Notes: a model not told the origin generated them from the sequence alone. Positions 36,237-47,981 are shown, counted from the stretch's first letter. The stretch: DNA of 64,000 bases from Clavaria fumosa (GCA_951802425.1 OX637802.1:1922001-1986000); one strand, 5' to 3'. Numbers and translations: made by a program.

Positions 36237-36536
36237 TGGATCCACTTTCTGCTGGGAAAGACCCAGTCCCACAAGGTCATCCTTGGGCATGACTGGCTCA
36301 AGTGGCATAACCCAGATATCGACTGGCAGAAGGCAGAGCTGAGCCTTACCTGCTGCCCCCCACAGTGTTCCCCATCCCCTCAAGCCCCTGCACCCCTGAA
36401 AATGAGTACCCTCGCATCCACGAGTATTCTGGACACCCATTTTCCCAACTCTGGCCCTACCCCTGATTGGCCCAGCTGCTACCCTCTGGTTTTTAGTGAA
36501 GCAAAGTGGGATGAGCTTCCCCACTCCTGACCGGAC

Positions 36537-37497
36537 TTTGATATTAAGATCAAGTTCAAAAAGGACCCTGAGCACCTCTCCTCCAAGCTATACTCACTGA
36601 CACGGGAGGAGATGGTGGAGATGAACCATTGGATGGATGAGCAGCTTGCTTCTGGACAAATCCAGCCCTTGAAATCCCCATATGCTAGCCCCTTCTTCTT
36701 CAAACATGAGAAGGACAAGCTGCGGCCGATTATTGACTACTCAAGACTGAATGCACACCTGATCAAGGACAAGTACCCCCTCCCCCACATCCAAGACACA
36801 GTGGATGTGCTTAAAGGACCGTCAATCTACTCTAAGATTGATGCAAAGGGAGGTTTCCCATCTATGCAGGTCTGGCCCAAGCACCAGCACCACTGCGCCT
36901 TCCTGACACCCCGTGGACTCTTCGAACCAGCTGTCATGTGGTTTGGACTGCAGAATGCCCCTGCTACCTTCCAACACTTCATGAATCACGTGTTGAGGGA
37001 GGAGATTGCAGGAGGACATGTGAGGGCCTATGTGGATGATGTCATTGTGTTTGCAGAGGACTTGGCTACACACTGGTACTGGATGGATCAGGTCTTGAGG
37101 AAGTTTGGAGAGAATGGGTTGTGTCTCAAACTCAGTAAATGCAAGTTTGAGAAGAGTGAGATCATCTTCCTGGGGATGAAGATCTCCCACAACAGACTAG
37201 AGCATGATCCAGCCAAGGGTGTGGCAGTCCGAGATTGGCCACATCCTAAGAATGTGAAGGATGTCCAGAGGTTCAATGGGATGCTGAACTACCTCCGCCG
37301 GCACATCCCAAATCTTTCTGCCTGGGCAAAGCCACTCTTCTGGCTGACTGGGAATGTTCCATGGAAATGGGAGGAGGAGGAAGCAGCCTTCCGAGATCTC
37401 CGCCAGGCACTCGTATCAGCCCCGGTCTTGGCTCTGCCTCAGGACAAAGGGAGATGGAAGGTAGAGACAGATGCGAGTAACCTGGCAACTGGTGGAG
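36537..37497 (+). pseudogene. element B reverse transcriptase, first part
   Basis: RT domain with FFFKHEKDKLRPIIDYSRLN, MWFGLQNAPATFQHFMNHVL and an intact active site AYVDDVIVFAEDL (about 37027). It ends at 37497 within the RNase H start (ETDASNLATGGV), where element C is inserted. The target 5-mer TGGAG is at 37493-37497. Confidence 0.88.
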
Positions 37498-37785
37498 TAT
37501 CAGACTGGGTCTCACACAACTTAAGTGTAAGGTCATGATGACAATACTAAGATAAGGGGAAAAGGGTACAAGAATGGAAAAGACGTAGTATATATAGCGA
37601 ACGCTTCGGCATTTGCCGGAGTTCCCATGCTCGGACCTCTCGGATCACGTGACGCGCCCAGGCCCAAGTCATGTGATCTCCCAATTATGTAATCCTCCAC
37701 CACAGGTCATGTGACCTTCCAACAATCTTCTCTAATTTCTCCACAACTCCTCCTTTTGGGATGGCTTAGGTAAGCAATCCTAACA
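37498..37785 (-). repeat. 3' LTR of element C
   Basis: Runs from TATCAGACTGGG to CCTAACA. A polypurine tract (CTTAAGAGGGGG on the minus strand) lies directly next to it at about 37788-37800. Confidence 0.9.
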
Positions 37786-37796
37786 TCACCCCCCTC

Positions 37797-40700
37797 TTAA
37801 GGCTGGGCGTCTTGACCAGCTAGCTTGGCCTTGTCAGGGTGGGCAAGGAAGAAGTCCTGGAGCAGCAGCGCTACATTGGTGAGGTTCCTACAGGGCTCCC
37901 AAGTGTTTTCCTCCACTGGGTATCCCAACCACTTCACCAAGTACTTCACCCCATGCCCCACCTTCTTGACATCAAGGATTGCCTCCACATCATACTCCAG
38001 GTGGTCATCTTCAATTGTAGGGGGTGGAGGGGGAGGTAGATTCTGGGAAGGGAAGGAAGGGCGATGGTATGGCATCAACAGCAACTCATTGAAGACCTGA
38101 TGGATGCACCAGGCCCAAGGGAGCTTGAGGTGATACCCAGCAGGTCCCACCTTCTCCTCAACTGCGAAGGGGCCTGCTCTGTTGTTGTCAAGCTTTTTAG
38201 AGGGCCAGTCCATCTTCAGGTTTCTAGTATCCAGCCAGACCAGATCTCCCTCAGAGTACTCCCGACTCGGGTGTTTCCCCTTATTGTAGCTCTTCTTCAT
38301 CACTGCTGCCACTTTCTCCATCGCCTCCTTGTCTGCTCTTCGGGACTCCGTGAGCTTAGCCATCCACTCATCTGCTGCCGGGTTCACCTCAGAAGGTGGG
38401 TGGAGTCCCCCATTCCAAGGGTGTTGTCCATAATCAAGGAAGAAAGGCGTCTGTCCTGTCACGGAGTGCTCACGATTGTTAAGAGCAAACTCAGCAGTCA
38501 ACAACCACTCGGCCCAATCGTCCTGGAGGTGGTCCACATAGGCCCAGAGATAGATCTCCATCTCCTGATTCGCCTGCTCCGTCTGCCCATCAGTCTGTGG
38601 GTGGAAGGCCATACTCGGGTTTGCCTTTACTTGGATCATAGAGTAGAACTCCTTCATGAACTGAGACACAAACTGGGAGCCTCAGTCACTCACAACCTTG
38701 TGAGGGACTCCATGGTCCCAAAACACTCGATCTCGGAGGAGACGCGCTGCTCCAAGTCCTGTGAGGTCGAGCCCGATTGCTTCGAGCAGTGTCCGTTTTG
38801 TGAACTTGTCAATGATGACAAGGATGGCATTATGTCCATGGGAGAGGGGGAGGGGACTGACTGTGTCCCATGAGATCACCAACCAGGGACCATTGGGAAC
38901 TGGATGGGGGTGCAGGGGGGCAGCACGCTTGATACGGTCAGGCTTTGTCCTCTGGCATGTCTCACACCCCTGGGCATACTGATCTGCATCCTTCACCATG
39001 TCTGGCCACCAATAACCCTTCACCAGTGCCGCTCTCAACTTCTGGGGTCCAGGGTGTCCAGCAGCAGGGAGGTCATGCTCAAACTCAAGGACAGCCTCAC
39101 GAGCTCCTAGGGGGACCCAAGTGACTATCCCCTTTTGCCAGAGTCCAGCACGATCTCGTGTCCACTCATCATCAAGCTCCTCTGGCTTCTGTATGTGTAC
39201 TGTGCTATTTTTCTGGAGTAGCGTTGTAGTAGGTATTACGTGTATTGGCTGCAACTGCTTGATTACAGTCAAGTTCTTCAGGGGAGGTCTGACCCAACGC
39301 CTAAAACAGTGAGTGCAACCTTGGAGGGTGTGGAGGATGAGTTAAATGAGTTGATAAGACGAGAGTACACGATGCCCAAAGTGTCCGATAGACTTCGATA
39401 TCAGTCCGATATCAGATCCAATGTTGAGCAAGAGAGTAGTCGAAGATACGAAGGGCTGGCAATGACGAAGGCCAGCAGAACGATGTGTACGACGAAGGAT
39501 GAGCCTAACGGAGGTCACACAAGATGTGGGCAATCAGAATAAGCTGCTTTTTGTAGAGTCCAATACATTCTTAAGTACATTTTTGTAATTACAAATGCTC
39601 CAGATTGTACCGGATGATCCGGAGGTCATGGGGAATGAGGGAAGGTCATAGGTAAGATCATGTGGAGGTCATAGGTCATAGAAGAAATGGCATAGTATGT
39701 AGAAATGAAGAGTCCGAATTAATCAGTCATCGGGAATGCTGGTAGGAAAGAAGAGAAGGCATAATCGAGTATAGTACATGCACAGATCAGCGTAGATAAA
39801 ACACTTTTGAGTGTAGAAACGTTTACAAATTCAGAGGAACACATGATATGAAATTTACAGCATTTAAGGATGAAACAGGGGAGAGTACATGAAAAATTGG
39901 TCACAAGGAGCGCTAAGCAGAGTAAAGTAATGAAATTGGAGTATATGGGCGCCATGGATCACCTGTGTAATGTGGCAGCAGCGAGGAATTTAATTTAACG
40001 AGGGTCTGGTATCGGATAGTTATCGGATGAGTATCGGGCTTTACGGATGGTCATCGGAGGGCATCGGATGGTGTCGGATGGTGGTTGGTTCGCGTCGGAT
40101 ACAAGGCGGGTGTGTGCTGAGTTCTTCGGATGGTAGGTATCCATCATGTTTCCGTGCTGGAGCCGTATGTTATCCTTACAGTGTCTCCATTTCCGATGTG
40201 AACGACACACAGACTTCCGTTTCTGGGAAAACCTGCACCAGTGCATCCTCCTCCACCATCTCTCCATAGTCTGGTCTCTGGGAGAGTGCATCTGCCTTTG
40301 TATTTGACTTGCCAGTGCGATACTTTATCTCAAAGTCAAAGCACTGGAGCTCTCCAACCCAACGGACCTGCCTCAGTTTCAACTTCTGGGGCTTCCAGAA
40401 GTACTGGAGGTTCGCATGGTCCATCCAGATCTCAATCGTCTCATCCGCTCCAATGAGGTATGCCTGCCACTCACGAAGTGCCTGAATCACAGCCAAGAAC
40501 TCCTTGTCGTACACATCATAGTTCTTCTCAGCTGCAGTGAGGGCCTTGGAGATATAGTCAACAACTCTCCAGGTTCCATCCATCTGCTGCTGCAAGAGCA
40601 CTCCACCAGTTGCCAGGTTACTTGCATCTGTCTCTACCTTCCATCTCCCTTTGTCCTGAGGCAGAGCCAAGACCGGGGCTGATACAAGTGCCTGACGGAG

Positions 40701-43171
40701 ATCTCGGAAGGCTGCTTCCTCCTCCTCCTCCCATTTCCATGGAACATTCCCAGTCAGCCGGAAGAGTGGCTTTGCCCAAGCAGAAAGATTCAGGATGTGC
40801 TGGCGGAGGTAGTTCAACATCCCATTGAACCTCTGGACATCCTTCACATTCCTAGGACATGGCCAATCTCAGACTGCTGCACCCTTGGCTGGGTTGTGCT
40901 CTAGCCGGTTGTGAGAGATCTTCATCCCCAGGAAGATGATCTCACTCTTCTCAAACTTGCATTTACTGAGTTTGAGACACAACCCATTCTCTCCAAACTT
41001 CCTCAAGACTCGATCCATCCAGTACTGGTGTGTAGCCAAGTCCTCTGCAAACACAATGACATCATCCACATAGGCCCTCACATGTCCTCCTGCAATCTCC
41101 TCCCTCAACACATGATTCATGAAGCGTTGGAAGGTAGCAGGGGCATTCTGTCGTCCAAACCACATAACTGCAGGTTCAAAGAGTCCACAAGGTGTCAAGA
41201 AGGCACAGCAGTGCTGGTGCTCTGGCCAGACCTGCATGGATGGGAAACCTCCCTTTGCATCAATCTTAGAGTAGATCAATGCTCCCTTAAGCACATCCAC
41301 TGTGTCTCGGATGCGGGGAAGGGGGTACTTGTCCTTGACCAGGTGTGCATTCAGCCTCAAGTAGTCGATAATTGGCCGCAGCTTGTCCTTCTCATGTTTG
41401 AAGAAGAAGGGGCTGGCATACAGGGATTTCGAGGGCCGGATTCGTCCAGAAGCAAGCTGCTCATCCACCCAATGGTTCATCTCCACCATCTCCTGCTGTG
41501 TCAGTGAGTATAGCTTGGAGGAGAGGTGCTCAGGGTCCTTTTTGAACTCGATTTTAATATCAAAGTCTGGTCAGGAGCAGGGAAGCTCATCCCACTTTGC
41601 TTCACTAAAAACCAAAGGGTAGCGGCTGGGCCAATCAGGGGTAGGGCCAGAGTTGGGAAAACAGGTGTCCGGAATACTCGCGGATGCAAGGGTACTCGTT
41701 TTCGGGGTGCAGGGGCTCGAGGGGATGGGGAACACTGTGGGGGGCAGCAGGTAAGGCTCAGCTCTGCCTTCTTCCAGTTGATGTCAGGGTTGTGTCACTT
41801 GAGCCAGTCATGCCCAAGGATGACCTTGTGGGACTGGATCTTTCCCAGCAGGAAATGGACCCATTCACGATGGTCACCCACCTTCACCAGCGGCTCAATT
41901 CCAAAGCAGATTTTACCCTCTCTGTTCTGTGACCCATCCACGTTGTACATCATGATCGGGTTCAGCAAGGGAGATGGTTCCAGGCCCACTCTTTTCACCC
42001 ACTCCAAATCCATGAAACAGTTGGTGCATCCTGAGTTGACAAGGGCCTTCATCATAGCCCACTTGCCAGTGCTGAGGGCCTCCAAGTGCACCTGGATGGC
42101 TAGCTCTCGTGGCACACATTTCTCCACCTCTGGCTGCACCTTGGTTGGGTGCTCTGCCAGTCTCACTTCCTCTTTCACCTCAGCCCCAATTCGGGTATGT
42201 CTCCGCTGCAAGATAGTATACTTTGGTATACTTGCTGCGGGCACAGGGACGGAATGGGGGCTGGAATGACTCTTCTCTCCAGCCAGAGTCCTCCTTTCTC
42301 TCTCAAGTGGCTCCAGTTTTGCTTGGAGCAACACAATCTCTCTCTGGTAATCCTCCGTTGTTCGGGGGGTACCTGGCACTCCACAGGTTCAGGCTCTTGG
42401 GACCTGCAGACACATGTCGGGCAGGGGGCAGAAATGGATGGCATGCCCAATCTGGTGGCATCGGAAACAATGTCTCTCATCAGCAGGGGCACATCCATGG
42501 CCCATGGCCACATTCAGAGGGTGTGAGAGGGCTGCAGCAGGTCGCGAAAAGGTCGCAGTGGGTTGCACGGGTCGCGGTGTCCATTCCATGACTATCGCGT
42601 CAAATCGCCTTTGCTGGGCATCCAGTCTTTCTGCCAGTGCTTTCCATTCTCCATAAGTCTCTGGCATCGGGGAGACACCATAGATCCTCTCCACCAACCT
42701 CCTACTCAGGTTCAACTCCAGCCAATGGACCAGGATTCCTGAGTCCTTCTCTGCACTCAACTCTGCCTGTCAGAACAGCATCTCGAATCTCGCAAAGAAC
42801 TCTGGTGCTGTCATGGCACCCTGTTTCAACCCTGCGATATCGGCAAGGGCAGTCGCATGGTTGTTTGGGTCATCAAATGCCCACTTCATCTCCTCCACAA
42901 ACTCCACCCAGGTTCCAGCCTTGCCACTACCCAGGATCTCTTCTGCTTTCATATTCGCCCATTCAGCAGCAAATCCATCTCCAGTAATTTTGCTCAAAGC
43001 AAAGAGGACCTTCACCAGGTCTGTAGCATAGGTAGTTGGGTTCGCCATAAATGAGAGGCGAAGTGATCGGAGGAATGTACAGAAGTTCCTTTTCTGCCCA
43101 TCAAAGGGGGCAACAGATAGGTCAAGCCTCATAGGTTGGGCTACAGGCGGGGCGACATGGTCTGCCATCAC
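37797..43171 (-). pseudogene. element C gag-pol polyprotein, broken
   Basis: Gag: MRLDLSVAPFDGQKRNF, IAGLKQGAMTAPEFFARF and zinc knuckle CFRCHQIGHAIHFC, better preserved than in B. Protease: ALVNSGCTNCFMDLEWVKR; the catalytic Asp of DSG reads Asn here. RT: AYVDDVIVFAEDLATH is intact. RNase H: EIWMDHANLQYFWKPQ. Integrase: zinc-finger remnant (HDLPAAGHPG...CETCQRTK), core (ISWDTVSPLPLSHGHNAIL, VKANPSMAFHPQTDGQTEQ) and a chromodomain (KYLVKWLGYPVEENTWEPCR). Breaks: TGA-type stops near 42770, 41580 and 40870-40850, a frame break near 38680, and insertion E. Confidence 0.85.
39225..40180. mobile_element. insertion E: LTR-like 956-bp element inside C
   Basis: Bounded by TGTAGTAGG and CCTTACA. Neighbouring 4-mers are GCGT (39221-39224) and GTGT (40181-40184), a target duplication with one CpG transition; element B has the uninterrupted site (GGAGTAGCATCTCC, minus strand). 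It has no open frame of note. CGGATG-rich words occur at 40016-40100. It is probably a solo LTR of another family. Confidence 0.65.
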
Positions 43172-43743
43172 AGGCCCTGGATGCTGTAAATAAAGTTCCA
43201 GGCCTTGGGCACTCAGGATTTCTTTGATCTCTTTAACAGTCCTGTCCTCTTAGGCTGCTCTTCTGTGTACTTATGTACCTATAGAACTCTTATTCTATGA
43301 AACTTTTGTTAACGTGGGGCCTGAATGGTGTCCCAGGTGGTCGCTCCACAACTCCTAATGAGTTGCCCGTGTGCCCTTCTGACAATGGTCACAGAGCAAG
43401 GGCCCTGTCCACTGGACCAGGAAACTACAGAAAGACTATGTAGGGGCCTTTCTTTGCCCTGTACACTACACGATTCACTGGTACATAGCTGCAAAACAAA
43501 GTTCTGGGCCTTGGGCACTCGGTATCACTTGGGGAGGGTCACAGTAGACTTCCTCTGGGTCTGGTCACGTGTATCTACACACAGTAAAAATTTCGTGCAG
43601 TTCTGTTACACACTGCGGGCAGGGTAAAGGAGAAGAGGATGATAGGGGCTGAGCTGTGACAACGTGTCACAGTTTGAAATTAAGGGTCCAGGCTAGCTGG
43701 GTTAGGACACGGGGCTAGGGTGGACAGGCGGATCTTAGTATTA

Positions 43744-44031
43744 TATCAGACTGGGTCTCACACAACTTAAGCATAAGGTCATGATGACAATACTAAGATA
43801 AGGGGAAAAGGGTACAAGAATGGAAAAGACATAGTATATATAGCGAACACTTCAGCATTTGCCGGTGTTCCCATGCTCGGACCTCTCGGATCACGTGACG
43901 CGCCCAGGCCCAAGTCATGTGATCTCCCAATTATGTAATCCTCCACCACAGGTCATGTGACCTTCCAACAATCTTCTCTAATTTCTCCACAACTCCTCCT
44001 TTTGGGATGGCTTAGGTAAGCAATCCTAACA
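43744..44031 (-). repeat. 5' LTR of element C
   Basis: Minus-strand LTR nearly identical to 37498-37785. On its inner side it is followed by the TAATACTAAGATCC leader also found in B. Confidence 0.9.
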
Positions 44032-44381
44032 TGGAGTGCTCTTGCAGCAGCAGACAGATGGAACCTGGAGAGTTGTTGACTATATCTCCAAGGCCCTCAC
44101 TGCAGCTGAGAAGAACTACAACATGTATGACAAGGAGTTCTTGGCTGTGATTCGGGCTCTTCGTGAATGGCAGGTGTACCTCATTGGAGCAGATGAAACG
44201 ATTGAGATCTGGATGGACCATGCAAACCTCCAGTACTTCCGGAAGCCCCAGAAGTTGAAACTGAGGCAGGTCCATTGGGTTGGAGAGCTCTGGTGCTTTG
44301 ACTTTGAGATAAAGTATCGCACTGGCAAGTCAAATACAAAGGCAGATGCACTCTCCCGGAGACTGGACTATGGAGAGATGG
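44032..44381 (+). pseudogene. element B RNase H, continuation after element C
   Basis: Starts with the duplicated TGGAG and continues the frame left at 37497: GVLLQQQTDGTWRVVDYISK, YDKEFLAVIRALREWQ, IEIWMDHANLQYFRKPQ, TGKSNTKADALSRRLDYGEM. It ends at GATGG (44377-44381), the target duplication of insertion D. Confidence 0.9.
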
Positions 44382-46176
44382 TGTCATGAAAGCGTCGTCC
44401 GTACTACCAGGCCAGCAAATTTCAATCCTTTAACTTAAGGAACACCATGCAAATCAGGCGAACAAGGGGCTAAACCCCAACTATATATTTTATCGCAAGA
44501 TAAGTACAATACTTATCTACACGAAAGAAAGCCAAGACCCCTCTTCATCAAGGGAGGAGCCCGAGGTGCCGTACTCAGACCCCCAAGACTCCTCTTCCCA
44601 CGACTCATCTGAAGAGTCTGAGAAGTCAGACTCACCCACGAACCCGAGAGCTACCCTCAAGGGATGGGAGGCAAACTGACCATCCCAGATTCCCGCCTCC
44701 AGGGCAGCCTCTCGCAGATCTCGCACAGCGCCGAGAGAACCTCCGTCGTCCAGAGTAGGAGACGGGAGGGGGGAATAGGCGGGGGGGAGGTCAACGGTAG
44801 GAAGGGAGGGCGACGGAGGAGGCGCCACCAACGGGGTATCCAGAGGTTGGGGATCTGGACCTGGGGACGGTAAGCCGGATGTACAGGACCAGAACCAATC
44901 TCAGCCCAATCCTGCCCACCTTGGTACCAAGTACCTTGGTCACCCCAAGGGGTGGTGGCCCAGACAGTTGGCGAGGGAGGACGGGGAGGAGCCCAGTCCC
45001 AATCTATAAAGAATCAGACTTACTGGAGACAGAGAGAAGCAGCTCGGCTAACTCACCATGAGGGTCCTCGAGAAGGTCACAGATACGTCGGTAAGGACCT
45101 TGGGTCAAGGAGCAATCCTTGACAAGGTGGGAGGGATCCCCACAGGCGAAGCATCGGTCGAGGACCCAGTAGAGGTCCGCATCGGCAGGGATGAGTTGAA
45201 CCCACCAGTGGAAGGTGTCGCAAGAGAGCTTGATTCCAGTACGAGGAGCGAAGAGGGAGGAGCTGTGGAAGAACTTGACAAGGTGGTGGCCTTGGAAGCA
45301 CATAGCAGGCAGACTCTGAAGGGACGGCGAAAGGAGGAAGACCGTCCTTTTATCCAATAAACCGCCACAGACTGATCTCGACTTCGATTGGGCAGACCCC
45401 TATCCACCAGACACGATCACCCCTAAGAAGATCTCTGATCAAAGATCAGTTTCACTCGATCACTGCATCACACTGATCGATCAAGTGATCATGACTCAGA
45501 ACAGCTCGATCACAGATCAGCTGACCCTCCGATCATATCCCCAACAAGATCAGATGCAGCCGACGTGATGTAATGCATCGAAGTGGGGACCCTATCTGAT
45601 CGTGGATGACATCATCATCACAAGGATCCCAACAAAGATTGACACTGCTCGGACTCATCATTCCAGTGCAAGCACGCAGCTTTCCTGATCATCTATCAGA
45701 TTCCGATATTTAATCAATGACTCATACATCACGTACAGCCCATAGCTAGAGTATATAAGACCTGAGACCAACCCACATGTACCCTAGCTTCGATCTTTTC
45801 GTCTATACACTTACTTGAGAGACCTCAACTAAGTCTGACAGCAAACGTCGCTGCTGAGAACTTCGCACTGGAAGGATTCGTCTTCCCACCTTTAAGGTCG
45901 CAAGTCATCCCTCCTGAGAGTTTCACCAGCCACCCATCGATTGAGCAGAACCTCTATCGGTTCGAGTATTACCAAAGGTATACAAGGACTTGGATAAAGG
46001 ACCGACTACTCCGAGCCGATCCCCAGACTTATTACCAGACACTTCGACTACTGCAGGAGTATTCCCTGCATATCGAGAGACAAGTCCGCCAGGACTATCG
46101 ACTAGCATTAGAAACTGAACAGACCCTTCGCTCTACCCTTGCACACCAAAGGGGTTTTGCTGTCACAAGCCCGACA
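44382..46176. mobile_element. insertion D: unclassified 1.8-kb element with coding-like text on both strands
   Basis: Runs from TGTCATGAAAG to AGCCCGACA and is flanked by GATGG (44377-44381 and 46177-46181). Minus strand, 45357-45004: a frame with FHWWVQLIPADADLYWVLDR and CFACGDPSHLVKDC, a CX2CX4HX4C zinc knuckle as in gag-type proteins. Minus strand, 44831-44517: a Pro-rich then acidic Ser-rich frame (DFSDSSDESWEEESWG). Plus strand, about 45800-46176: an open stretch without ATG (LYRFEYYQRYTRTWIKDRLL, YSLHIERQVRQDYRLALE), preceded by GAGTATATAAGACC (about 45751). The 5-bp duplication and TG...CA ends suggest integrase-driven insertion. No LTR pair was found, so it could be one very long solo LTR or a non-autonomous element. 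Confidence 0.6.
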
Positions 46177-46180
46177 GATG

Positions 46181-47680
46181 GTGGAGGAGGATGCACTGGT
46201 GCAGGTTTTCCCAGAAACGGAAGTCTGTGTGTCATTCACATCAGAAATGGAGATGCTACTCCAGAAAAATAGCACAGTACACATACAGAAGCCAGAGGAG
46301 CTTGATGACGAGTGGACGCAAGATCATGCTGGACTCTGGTGAAAGGGGATAGTCACTTGGGTCCCCCTAGGAGCTCATGAGGCCATCCTTGAGTTTGAGC
46401 ATGACCTCCCTGCTGCTGGACACCCTGGGCCCCAGAAGTTGAGAGCAGCACTAGTGAAGGGTTATTGGTGGCCAGACATGGTGAAAGATGCAGATTGGTA
46501 TGCCCAGGGGTGTGAGACATGCCAGCAGATGAAGCCTGACCGTACCAAGCATGCTGCCCCACTGCACCCCCATCCGGTTCCTGATGGTCCCTGGTCAGTG
46601 ATCTCATGGGACATAGTTGGTCCCCTCCCCCTCTCCCGTGGACATAATGCCATCCTTGTCATTGTCGACAAGTTCACAAAACAGACACTGCTCAAAGCGA
46701 TTGGGCTCGACCTCACAGGACTTGGAGTGGTGTGTCTCCTCCGGGATCAAGTGTTTCATGACCATGGAGTCCCTCACAAGGTTGTGAGTGACCGGGGGTC
46801 CCAGTTTGTGTCCTGCTTCATGAAGGAGCTCTACTCCATGATCAGGGTAAAGGCAAATCCAAGTACTGCCTTTCATCTGCAGACTGATGGACAGACAGAA
46901 CGGGTGAACCAGGAGATGGAGATCTATCTCTGGGCTTATGTGGACCATCTCCAGGATGACTGGGCTGAATGGTTGTCAACTGCTGAGTTTGCTCTTAACA
47001 ATTGTGAGCACTCCGCAACAGGACAGACGCCTTTCTTCCTCGACTATGGCTGGCACCCATGGAATGGGGGACTCTGCCCACCTTCTGAGGTGAACCCAGC
47101 AGCAGACGAGTGGATGGCTAAGCTCACAGAGTCCTGAAGAGCAGCCAAGGAGGCAATGGAGAAAGTGGTGGCAGCAATGAAGAAGAGCTATGATAAAGGG
47201 AAATGCCCAAGTCGGGAGTACTCTGAGGGAGATCTGGTCTGGCTGGACACTAGAAACTTGAAGATGGACTGGCCCTCTAAAAAGCTTGACAACAAGAGAG
47301 CAGGCCCCTTTGCAGTTGAGGAGAAGGTGGGACCTGCTGGGTATCGCCTCAAGCTCCCTCGGGCCTGGCACATCCATCAGGTCTTCAATGAGTTGCTGTT
47401 GATGCCATACCATCCCCCTTCCTTCCCTTCACAGAACCTGCCTCCCCCTCCACCCCCTACAATTGATGATGACCACCTGGAGTATGATGTGGAGGCAATC
47501 CTTGATGTTAAGAAGGTGGGGCATGGGGTGAAGTACTTGGTGAAGTGGTTGGGATACCCAGTGGAGGAAAACACTTGGGAGCCCCGTAGGAACCTCACTA
47601 ATGTAACATTGCTTCCCTGGGACTTCTTCCTCTCCCACCCCAACAAGGCCAAGCTAGCTGGTCAGGACGCCCAGCCTTAA
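46181..47680 (+). pseudogene. element B integrase and chromodomain
   Basis: Continues B after insertion D: VEEDALVQVFPETEVCVSFT, a zinc-binding module (HDLPAAGHPG...CETCQQMK), an integrase core (ISWDIVGPLPLSRGHNAILV, VSDRGSQFVSCFMKELYSMI, ADEWMAKLTES) and a chromodomain (KYLVKWLGYPVEENTWEPRR). TGA stops at about 46340 and 47136 occupy Arg or Trp positions. The final TAA is at 47678-47680. Confidence 0.87.
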
Positions 47681-47691
47681 GAGGGGGGTGA

Positions 47692-47981
47692 TGTTAGGAT
47701 CACTTACATAAGCCATCCCAAAGAGGAGCTATGGAGAAACTGGGGAGGGTTGTTAGAAGGTCACATGACCTGTGGCTGGGTCAGATTATGTAATCATGTA
47801 AGATCACATGACCTAGGGCTGGGCGCATCACGTGGTCCAAGCGTCCGAGCATGGGAAAGTCGGCAAGTGCCAGGGCTCTCGCTATAAGTACTTTGTTGTT
47901 TCCTTTTTTGTACTCTTTTCCCCTTATCTTAGTATTGTCATCATGACCTTATGCTTAAGTTGTGTGAGACCCAGTCTGATA
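47692..47981 (+). repeat. 3' LTR of element B
   Basis: Starts TGTTAGGATC and ends CCCAGTCTGATA. It directly abuts the 5' LTR of the copia element F. Confidence 0.88.

Larger units (their letters stand above)
34220..36530 (+). pseudogene. element B gag and protease region, interrupted and with an expanded repeat
   Basis: Gag begins near 34220 (MLDLAVAPFDGQKRNF) and is cut at 34400-34689 by a solo LTR, then resumes (VEEILGSGEARTWAEFVEEM, ANIAGLKQGAMTAPEFFAKF). TGA codons interrupt it at several places where the relative C has Arg. A damaged zinc knuckle reads CHQTGHAVCFC. The protease region has ALVDSGCTNCFMDLEWAKG, followed by 11 identical copies of a 42-bp unit (35775-36236) where C has one, then FLLGKTQSHKVILGHDWLK. 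The repeat keeps the frame open. Confidence 0.8.
37498..44031 (-). mobile_element. element C: full-length relative of B, inserted in B on the opposite strand
   Basis: LTRs at 37498-37785 and 43744-44031, both minus. TGGAG lies at 37493-37497 and at 44032-44036, a clean 5-bp target duplication. Reading the minus strand from 43743 gives the leader, gag (43171-42389), protease (42379-41795), RT (41489-40869), RNase H (40847-40185) and integrase with chromodomain (39272-37797), interrupted by insertion E at 39225-40180. The gene order matches B and the proteins are very similar. Confidence 0.92.
33353..47981 (+). mobile_element. element B: Ty3/gypsy chromovirus carrying several later insertions
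   Basis: LTR 33353-33641 at the left and 47692-47981 at the right are the most similar pair of this LTR family in the window (shared CCCAAAGAGGAG and GGGCGCATCACGTG blocks). Between them, in plus orientation: an untranslated leader, gag, protease, RT (to 37497), RNase H (from 44032), then integrase and chromodomain (46181-47680). Three insertions split it: a solo LTR at 34400-34689, element C at 37498-44031 and insertion D at 44382-46176. Removing them restores a normal gypsy gene order. A polypurine tract (AGAGGGGGG) precedes the right LTR. Flanks are CCTGG on the left and TACAT on the right, so no target duplication is visible. Confidence 0.85.

Noticed and set aside
34961..36301. Long minus-strand frame of 446 codons with a repeated 14-residue unit
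   Set aside because: It is the reverse reading of the 11 x 42-bp array in element B; 42 is divisible by three, so frames stay open on both strands.
35646..36575. Second minus-strand frame of 309 codons over the same array
   Set aside because: Same cause; no start context and no homology outside the repeat.
46500..46720. Minus-strand frames over the integrase of element B
   Set aside because: Shadow of the integrase coding frame.
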